Assembly: GCA_021774965.1 (NCBI GenBank) | Contig: JAJFIL010000172.1 | Coordinates: forward strand, 1-45,675 | Source: Alphaproteobacteria bacterium | GTDB lineage: Bacteria; Pseudomonadota; Alphaproteobacteria; JAJFIK01 | Length of the DNA stretch: 45,675 nucleotides | Direction: 5' to 3' | Shown: positions 40,358 to 45,675 of the stretch, one piece after another | How the letters are laid out: the number at the start of each line of letters is the position of its first letter | Position numbering within the stretch: the first letter of the stretch is position 1 | Program-made: the position numbers and the translations under genes | The notes under the pieces: model-generated | Database searches by the model: none | Told to the model about the DNA's origin: nothing | What the model saw: the letters and a program-made list of their open reading frames with translations, nothing else

Positions 40358-41088
40358 TCCACGCTGACAAGATAGAGCCCATGAGCAGGGGCCACGGGCC
40401 CGCAGTGGGATCTGTCTTTGCCTTCAAGGGCAGATTTGAGTTCCGCCGCTGACCATTTGCCTGTCCCCACCATTTTTAGAGACCCTGCAAAGGATCTTAC
40501 CTGATTATGCAGAAATGACCGTGCACTGACGGTCATATGGATTTCATCGCCCACCGGGGCCACAGATATTTTGTCGATAGTCTTCACCGGGCTCTTGGCC
40601 TGGCAGAGGCTGGCGCGGAAGGTGGTAAAATCATGTTTGCCTACCAGGCATTGGGCAGCTTCATGCATGGAAGCTACATCCAGGCTTTGATAGACGTTCC
40701 AGACCCGGTTACGCAGAAGCGTTACAGGCGCGCGGCGCGCAATGATGCGATAAAGGTAATGGCGTTTAAGGGCTGAGAACCGCGCATGAAAGTCTTCCGT
40801 CACTTCCTCCGCGCTCAGCACCGCAATAGGGCTTGGCTTGAGGTGAAAGTTCAGCCCGTCACGCACCGTATCGGCATCATGAGGTGCCTCGATATCCACA
40901 TGAGCAATCTGACCCAGCGCATGCACCCCTGCATCCGTGCGCCCGGCTGCGAAAATACGTACCTTTTCACCGCAGAACTTGCGTACCGCCTCTTCCAGGC
41001 TTGCCTGCACCGAAAGGCCGTTGTTCTGCGCCTGCCAGCCCACATAAGGGGTGCCGTCGTATTCGATGGTGAGCTTGAACCGGGTCAT
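40351..41088 (-). CDS. truA: tRNA pseudouridine synthase A
   Basis: TruA makes pseudouridine at positions 38-40 of the tRNA anticodon arm. The N terminus is [25 protein letters not shown]-like (given here in part), and the catalytic Asp is in [15 protein letters not shown]. Later family segments are [33 protein letters not shown] and [16 protein letters not shown] 41088 gives 245 aa, the usual length; the frame extends upstream only as antisense of nothing useful. It overlaps fmt by 4 bp. Confidence 0.96.
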   Translation of the reverse strand: MTRFKLTIEYDGTPYVGWQAQNNGLSVQASLEEAVRKFCGEKVRIFAAGRTDAGVHALGQIAHVDIEAPHDADTVRDGLNFHLKPSPIAVLSAEEVTEDFHARFSALKRHYLYRIIARRAPVTLLRNRVWNVYQSLDVASMHEAAQCLVGKHDFTTFRASLCQAKSPVKTIDKISVAPVGDEIHMTVSARSFLHNQVRSFAGSLKMVGTGKWSAAELKSALEGKDRSHCGPVAPAHGLYLVSVDY

Positions 41089-42029
41089 ACCAGCTTGGTT
41101 CCGACAGGCACCTCGCGCCCACGCAGAAAGGCCTCTGCGGACATGGTTGCCTTGCCAGCAGGCTGAACCTCGGTGATGGAAATCGCGCCGGTGCCACAAG
41201 CGATTGTCAGACCGGACCCGATCACCGTGCCTGGTTCGCTAGATGAATCCCCTGATCCGTCTATGGGTAGTGCACGCAATATCTTGACTCGCAGCTGCTT
41301 TTTCCCCGGCAAAACGAAGAACGCCCCGGGCCAGCTTGTCAGGCCACGGATGTTTCGGTCAATCTCTTCTGCAGGCCTGCTCCAGTCCACATGGCTCTCG
41401 GCTTTCTCTACCTTGGCAGCATAAGTCATACCGTCTTCGGACTGAGGTGTTGCTTCCAAGGCCCCACGAGAGAGGGCGGCCAGCGCCCGGCCCATGAGGC
41501 TGGCTCCGGTTTGTGCCAAGCGGTCATGAAGCTCGGATGTGGTCTCATGCTCTCCAATGGGGGTTTGTTCCCCCAGCAAGACAGGCCCCGTATCAAGACC
41601 CGCTTCCATCTGCATGACCATCACGCCGGTCTCAGCATCCCCCGCCATGATGGCGCGATGGATAGGCGCGGCTCCCCGCCACCGAGGCAGCAAGGAGGCG
41701 TGCAGGTTCAGACAGCCAAGCTGCGGGGCATCCAAGATGGCCTGCGGCAGGATCAGCCCATAGGCCACCACCACGGCCACATCCAGATCCAGTGCAGCAA
41801 ACTCGGCCTGCGCTTCTTCGCCTTTCAGGGACGTGGGATGACGGACTTCAATATTATTGGCTTCGGCAAATATCTGCACGGGGGATTTGCGCAACGCCTT
41901 GCCGCGACCAGCGGGCCGAGGGGGTTGGCTGTAAACGCATACCACCTCATGGCCCTGAGCGATAATCTCTGCCAGGGTGGGAACGGCGAAATCCGGGGTG
42001 CCCATGAAAGCAACGCGCAAAGAACTCAA
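41085..42029 (-). CDS. fmt: Methionyl-tRNA formyltransferase
   Basis: Fmt formylates initiator Met-tRNA with 10-formyl-THF. The N-terminal formyltransferase domain has [30 protein letters not shown] and the catalytic Asn-His-Ser-type segment [18 protein letters not shown] followed by [12 protein letters not shown] (catalytic Asp). The C-terminal OB-like domain has [21 protein letters not shown]. The start is TTG 42029, supported by GGAGG 8 nt upstream. At 314 aa it is normal. It lies between def and truA, and Fmt and Def act as a pair on the formyl group. Confidence 0.96.
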   Translation of the reverse strand: MSSLRVAFMGTPDFAVPTLAEIIAQGHEVVCVYSQPPRPAGRGKALRKSPVQIFAEANNIEVRHPTSLKGEEAQAEFAALDLDVAVVVAYGLILPQAILDAPQLGCLNLHASLLPRWRGAAPIHRAIMAGDAETGVMVMQMEAGLDTGPVLLGEQTPIGEHETTSELHDRLAQTGASLMGRALAALSRGALEATPQSEDGMTYAAKVEKAESHVDWSRPAEEIDRNIRGLTSWPGAFFVLPGKKQLRVKILRALPIDGSGDSSSEPGTVIGSGLTIACGTGAISITEVQPAGKATMSAEAFLRGREVPVGTKLV

Positions 42030-42044
42030 CGGATGCCCTCCGAC

Positions 42045-42563
42045 TTACGCGCTCTCTTCGAGACGCTTTTGTTTGGTGAGTTTCCGTAGGATCATGGAAC
42101 GTCTGAGACGTGTCAGATGATCTACAAACAAGATCCCTTCCAAGTGGTCCATCTCATGTTGAACGCAGGTGGCCAGCATTTCGTCAGCCTTCATTTCGCG
42201 AATCTCGCCTTGGTAGTCGAGATAGCGCAAGGTTACATGACCGGGGCGTTCCACGGTCTCATAGAAATCCGGTACCGAAAGGCAACCCTCATCATAGGGC
42301 ACCAAATCGCCGGAGGCCTCAATGATCTCAGGGTTTACGAGATAAAGCGGCTGAGGCTCCTCGTCTTCCCGCGCAAGGTCCATCACAATAATGCGCAAGG
42401 GGACGCCGATCTGCACGGCGGCCAGGCCGATGCCGGGGGCATCATACATGGTCTCCAGCATGTCATCCATGAGCGCGCGCATCTCGTCCGTTACCGCGTC
42501 CACGGGCTTGGAGATCACTTTCAGGCGCGGATCCGGCGCAACGATGATATTCCTTATGGTCAT
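42045..42563 (-). CDS. def: Peptide deformylase
   Basis: Def removes the formyl group from nascent proteins. All three motifs are present: [10 protein letters not shown] (motif 1), EGCLSVP (motif 2, Cys metal ligand) and QHEMDHLEG (motif 3, His ligands and catalytic Glu). ATG 42563 ([15 protein letters not shown]) gives 172 aa, the usual length; upstream in-frame starts lack a ribosome site. It is upstream of fmt by 15 bp and downstream of rmuC by 32 bp on the same strand. Confidence 0.96.
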   Translation of the reverse strand: MTIRNIIVAPDPRLKVISKPVDAVTDEMRALMDDMLETMYDAPGIGLAAVQIGVPLRIIVMDLAREDEEPQPLYLVNPEIIEASGDLVPYDEGCLSVPDFYETVERPGHVTLRYLDYQGEIREMKADEMLATCVQHEMDHLEGILFVDHLTRLRRSMILRKLTKQKRLEESA

Positions 42564-42595
42564 GGCCGGGAACATGGGCAGAGATGGTGGCGAGG

Positions 42596-44002
42596 TCAAG
42601 CTTCGGTGGTGGAATTATCCGGATTGTCCTCGACATTGTCGCCATCTTCTTCCAGCTCAATATTCCTCCCTTCCGGTCGTTCTCGCACTTCAATATCCAA
42701 CCGGTTCAACTCTGGCAATTTGTCTCCCGGTTTAGCAATCTCAAGTTCTTCAAATCGTTTTGCCTGAGGCCACACTCGGTTATCAAGGCTACTAACAAAG
42801 CCATTGTAATTCTCGACGCTTTTCCCAAGTGACTTTCCGAGCGAAAGGACATGCCCCCCCATTGTGGAGAGCCTTTTGTAGAGCTCACGTCCTAGCTCCG
42901 CGACATGCCGAGCATTTTCAGCCACTTTTTCTTGACGCCAGCCAAATGCAATGGCCTTTGCAAGGGCAATAAATGTTGCGGGGGTCACGATAACCACATT
43001 GTTATCATAGGCATCTTGGAACAGTTCCTTGTCCCGTTCCGCCGCCGCTGCAAAGAAATTCTCACCGGGAATAAACATGACGACGAAATCCGGCGTGATT
43101 GTCTGCCCACTTTTGAGCTTCAGTTCGTCCCAATAGTCCTTCTTTGCCAGCTGAATCATATGAGTTCTGATTTGCTTTGCATGGCGAGAGAGGTGTTCCT
43201 CACGTATAGACTCGTCAGTTTCCTCTATTGCGTCGAGGTATGCTGTCATAGATGTTTTGGCATCAACGACTAGGGTGCGTTCCCCGGGCAACCTCAGTAT
43301 GACATCAGGTCGCAGAAGGCTTCCAGATCGTTCGAAGCTTTCCTCAGTTACGAAGTCAGCAAATCCGGACATTCCGGCGAGCTCCATCACATTCTTTAGA
43401 GTCTCTTCTCCCCAACGGCCCCTTGTTTTCGGTGCCGCTCGGAGAGCGTTGGTAAGTCGCGCGGCCTCTGTTTGGACTTCCTTTTGGCCAACTTGAACCT
43501 GGGACATGAGACTTTTGAGTTCAATCGAGCTTGCGGTTCGCTCCTTGTCGAATTCTTTCAATCGTTCGTCATAGGATTTGAGTGTGGTTTCGATCGGCTG
43601 CACAAGATCCTTGAAGGCCTGAGCCCTCTTGTCACCATCCGACTCAAGCACTTTCTTTTGTGTCTTGAAGGTCTCCGCAGCTAGATCCAAGAAAGATGTA
43701 TTGTTTTTTCTGAGTGCTTCGCTCGCCAACAATTCAAACTCTTTCTGAAGAGCTTCTCGGATTTCGTTCAACGACTGGATTTGTGCGGAAAGAGCCTTTT
43801 CACGCTCTTCCGCACGGGCAAAACCAATTTCGGCATCCTTGGACGCCGTTTCTGATTTTTCTTTCCAGTCGCGAACTTCTTCCTTCAATATGGCGATCCT
43901 AGATAGTTCCGATGTTAGCTGAGACCGCTTGGCGTGCCATAAGAAGGCGAATATCGCAGCCAAAGCTGAGAGTGCGAAGTACGCAATTGTTGTGATATCC
44001 AT
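42596..44002 (-). CDS. rmuC: DNA recombination protein RmuC
   Basis: RmuC is a membrane-anchored protein with a PD-(D/E)XK-like nuclease-fold core that limits DNA inversions between repeats. It has an N-terminal TM helix (about 3-21), a coiled coil (about 28-160), then the family core [38 protein letters not shown] and [24 protein letters not shown]-type sequence follows ([19 protein letters not shown]). The tail is acidic ([15 protein letters not shown]). ATG 44002 is chosen because GAGGA lies 8 nt upstream. It heads the rmuC-def-fmt-truA run. Confidence 0.93.
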   Translation of the reverse strand: MDITTIAYFALSALAAIFAFLWHAKRSQLTSELSRIAILKEEVRDWKEKSETASKDAEIGFARAEEREKALSAQIQSLNEIREALQKEFELLASEALRKNNTSFLDLAAETFKTQKKVLESDGDKRAQAFKDLVQPIETTLKSYDERLKEFDKERTASSIELKSLMSQVQVGQKEVQTEAARLTNALRAAPKTRGRWGEETLKNVMELAGMSGFADFVTEESFERSGSLLRPDVILRLPGERTLVVDAKTSMTAYLDAIEETDESIREEHLSRHAKQIRTHMIQLAKKDYWDELKLKSGQTITPDFVVMFIPGENFFAAAAERDKELFQDAYDNNVVIVTPATFIALAKAIAFGWRQEKVAENARHVAELGRELYKRLSTMGGHVLSLGKSLGKSVENYNGFVSSLDNRVWPQAKRFEELEIAKPGDKLPELNRLDIEVRERPEGRNIELEEDGDNVEDNPDNSTTEA

Positions 44003-44409
44003 CAAAATGATCCTCTTCAAGTGGGCTGATCATTAGCAGAGTCGTGCAGATCAGGGGAGTATTTGCTTGGCTGCACTGGAAAGCCCACACTTTCAATTTG
44101 TGCAGCTGGAAGAAAACGAATCAGTCTCCGCTTTACCGGGCGCAAACTAGCTCGTATCAACCTTAAGGCAGATGTTGCGACAGCCGCGCGATGAGTTTCA
44201 ACTCATTGTGACCTTTTCGCACGGTCGTATTGTTTTCCATTCATTCATGTGCATTAACAGGGCGTTAGGGCGTGTAGTTGTGACAGTGCGCCTGTTGCAT
44301 CAATGCACCGCCTTGGAGAACTCGCGCATCTGTTAATTGATCTCACGGGCCGGCGGCGTAGCCTCGTATCAGACCTCGCGCAAGAGGCGCGATGACAGGA
44401 GTTGGGCCG
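44003..44409. other. Intergenic region between rmuC and the 44410 gene
   Basis: About 400 bases without a convincing gene. It should contain divergent promoters for rmuC and the small membrane gene. An inverted repeat with 7-bp arms, ATGAGTT-TC-AACTCAT (44191-44206), could be an operator. A short GC hairpin (TCGCG...CGCGA) lies just before the 44410 gene. No tRNA or SRP RNA signature is visible. Confidence 0.4.
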
Positions 44410-44658
44410 ATGACATTTTTATCAAACGCACAGGAATTGCCTTTGGGCTGGATCGCTGCAGGTCTGATGCTCATCATACTGATGGGAGTATCTTTCTCCC
44501 TGGGCGAAGATGTGCCCGCGCCCATTCCCACCATGGCCATTGATGAAGAGCTGGCACCTCTGCAATCGGGTGCATTGGAATATCAAGATCAGTATGCGGA
44601 TCTAATCGTGCCGGTTGTTTTTGACGGAACAGATTATGTAAGCGGCACCGCTCCGTAA
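44410..44658 (+). CDS. Small single-pass membrane protein (82 aa)
   Basis: ATG 44410 is preferred over ATG 44392 because AGGAG lies at 44397-44401. One hydrophobic helix (about 12-31, LGWIAAGLMLIILMGVSF) is followed by an acidic, Pro-containing periplasmic or cytosolic part (EDVPAPIPTMAIDEELAPLQ). I do not recognise the family. It stands alone, facing recR. A stem-loop (CACAC-TTC-GTGTG within 44666-44690) follows but lacks a T-run. Confidence 0.6.
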   Translation: MTFLSNAQELPLGWIAAGLMLIILMGVSFSLGEDVPAPIPTMAIDEELAPLQSGALEYQDQYADLIVPVVFDGTDYVSGTAP

Positions 44659-44758
44659 TTTCGCTCACGCCAAACACACTTCGTGTGTGGCTTCGCGGGA
44701 GCGGCACAGGGGTGCCGGGCTGCGGTCGCAGCCTCGATCAATCAGATTAACGTGAGCA

Positions 44759-45358
44759 CTACAATGTTCTCCGCGCCTTCAGGGCTGCGGCCAACGTACC
44801 TTCATCCAGGTAATCAAGCTCACCTCCCACAGGCACACCATGGGCCAGATGGGTGATCTTCACGCCTGCATTTTCTAGCTGGTCCGTGAGGTAATGCGCT
44901 GTGGCTTGTCCATCGACGGTGGCGTCCACCGCCAGAATAACCTCAGTGACAATCCCATCGCTGGCACGAGCCACAAGAGGCGCAATATTGAGATCTGAAG
45001 GGCCAACCCCTTCCAGTGCCGACAAAGTGCCGCCCAAAACGTGATAGCTGCCTTTGAATACGCCCGCGCGCTCCAAGGCCCACAGGTCCCCCACTTCCTC
45101 CACCACGCAAATGGCAGCGGGGTCGCGGCGATTATCGGCGCAAATGGCGCATGGATTATGAGTGTCCAGATTACCGCAGCGAGTACAGGTGCGGATGGCA
45201 CTGGCCGCTTCCTCAAGAGCCTGAGCAAGAGGCAGCATGGCAGCGTCTTTACGTTTAACTAGATGGAGCGCTACCCGCCGCGCCGAACGTGGCCCCAGCC
45301 CTGGCAGTTTGGCCAGAAGATCGATGACACGTTGAAACTCTGAGCTGACGGGGGACAT
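44759..45358 (-). CDS. recR: Recombination protein RecR
   Basis: RecR acts with RecO (and RecF) to load RecA at gapped DNA. The 199-aa protein has the N-terminal HhH ([19 protein letters not shown]), the zinc finger CTRCGN...CAICAD, and the Toprim domain ([48 protein letters not shown]). It lies directly downstream of ybaB, the standard dnaX-ybaB-recR order, so dnaX is expected just beyond the window. Confidence 0.97.
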   Translation of the reverse strand: MSPVSSEFQRVIDLLAKLPGLGPRSARRVALHLVKRKDAAMLPLAQALEEAASAIRTCTRCGNLDTHNPCAICADNRRDPAAICVVEEVGDLWALERAGVFKGSYHVLGGTLSALEGVGPSDLNIAPLVARASDGIVTEVILAVDATVDGQATAHYLTDQLENAGVKITHLAHGVPVGGELDYLDEGTLAAALKARRTL

Positions 45359-45370
45359 GGCCTTGGCTCT

Positions 45371-45675
45371 CTAGACCGGAAGTTTGAAGCCGGGAGGAAG
45401 CCCCATGCCGCCGGTCATTTTCTGGGCCTCTTCGGCGGCCTTTGCTTCAACCTTGGTCTTGGCATCATTGTGAGCGGCGACCAACAGGTCTTCCAATACT
45501 TCGCGCTCATCCGCCTTCATCATGGAAGGGTCGACGGATACGCTGCGCATCACGCCCTTGCCATTCAGCGTAACACTCACAAGCCCTGCGCCCGATTGGC
45601 CGGTGATTTCCAGCGCCTCAAGCTCGTTCTGATACTCTTCCAGCTTGGATTGCAGCTCTTGAGCCTGCTTGAACA
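45371..45675 (-). CDS. ybaB: YbaB/EbfC nucleoid-associated protein (5' end cut by window edge)
   Basis: The frame is open to the window edge. The visible part starts FKQAQELQSKLEEYQNELEA, then LEITGQSGAGLVSVTLNGKG and VEDLLVAAHNDAKTK-type sequence, ending GGMGLPPGFKLP. That covers all but the first few residues of the roughly 107-aa family. YbaB binds DNA as a dimer with a tweezer shape, and is usually cotranscribed with dnaX and recR. recR begins 12 bp downstream. Confidence 0.94.
   Translation of the reverse strand, partial: FKQAQELQSKLEEYQNELEALEITGQSGAGLVSVTLNGKGVMRSVSVDPSMMKADEREVLEDLLVAAHNDAKTKVEAKAAEEAQKMTGGMGLPPGFKLPV

Noticed and set aside
44659-44758. SRP RNA gene near recR/ybaB
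   Set aside because: The diagnostic SRP RNA loop sequence (GGTCAGGTCCGGAAGGA-type) is not present in the gap.
1-45675. CRISPR array
   Set aside because: No regularly spaced repeats of CRISPR length with unique spacers are visible; the only regular array is the 45-bp coding repeat in the lipoprotein gene at 18714-19400, which has no spacers.

Overview
The window looks like a chromosomal segment of an alphaproteobacterium. The core genes are of that type: rpmH-rnpA-yidD-yidC-engB-argB, dapD/dapE, def-fmt-truA, rmuC, recR-ybaB, and DUF2336 and DUF1036 proteins. I cannot name the genus from sequence alone. The window splits into two parts at a tRNA-Arg(ACG) gene at 19648-19724 (minus strand).

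Left part (1-19647): a tandem array of mobile elements stacked at the 3' end of that tRNA. A 47-bp copy of the tRNA 3' half occurs at 429-475, 11083-11129 and 19647-19693. The copies bound two islands, each with its own DUF4102-type tyrosine integrase just inside the tRNA-distal end. The 3' end of a serine recombinase gene (1-474) lies beyond the outermost copy and its stop codon lies inside it. Each island also carries its own pair of 7-8 bp direct repeats, spaced at exactly 11 bp, near both ends (GTGGTACC in island 1, GCTTACC in island 2). These look like integrase arm-binding sites.

Island 1 (about 10.7 kb) carries, in order: integrase; an unknown gene; a compact cassette with an AlpA-like HTH, two small unknown genes and an HUH endonuclease, with a perfect or near-perfect hairpin in the gaps; a single-domain tyrosine recombinase; a PPP-family phosphatase; and a broad-spectrum mercury resistance locus. 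merB runs leftward, merR sits in the middle, and merT-merP-merA plus a small membrane protein run rightward. Two near-identical MerR-type dyads, one in front of merB and one in front of merT, suggest one MerR controls both arms. MerB would cleave C-Hg bonds, MerP/MerT would bring Hg(II) in, and MerA would reduce it to Hg(0). The island ends with decayed fragments.

Island 2 (about 8.6 kb) has the same opening (integrase, overlapping unknown gene, AlpA-like HTH). Its cargo has no obvious metabolic role: two small membrane proteins, an exported protein, a zinc-ribbon MGG-GSGR family protein, an overlapping three-gene module (possible RelE/HigB-like protein, Xre-type regulator, DUF6941 protein), an SNase-fold nuclease and a lipoprotein with exact 15-residue repeats. 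The three-gene module is the best candidate for an undescribed system.

Right part (19726-45675): ordinary chromosome. It contains a P1-family peptidase; a gamma-glutamyltransferase lipoprotein; a histidine kinase-tam-glk operon with 4-bp overlaps; a DUF547/TVP38/flavoprotein operon; the rpmH-rnpA-yidD-yidC-engB-argB run; a DUF1036/peptidoglycan-binding envelope protein; a DUF2336 protein; the lysine/diaminopimelate genes dapD and dapE; a small membrane protein/Xre regulator operon behind a TGTAAAG-N4-CTTTACA operator; the rmuC, def, fmt, truA genes on the minus strand; and recR-ybaB at the window edge.
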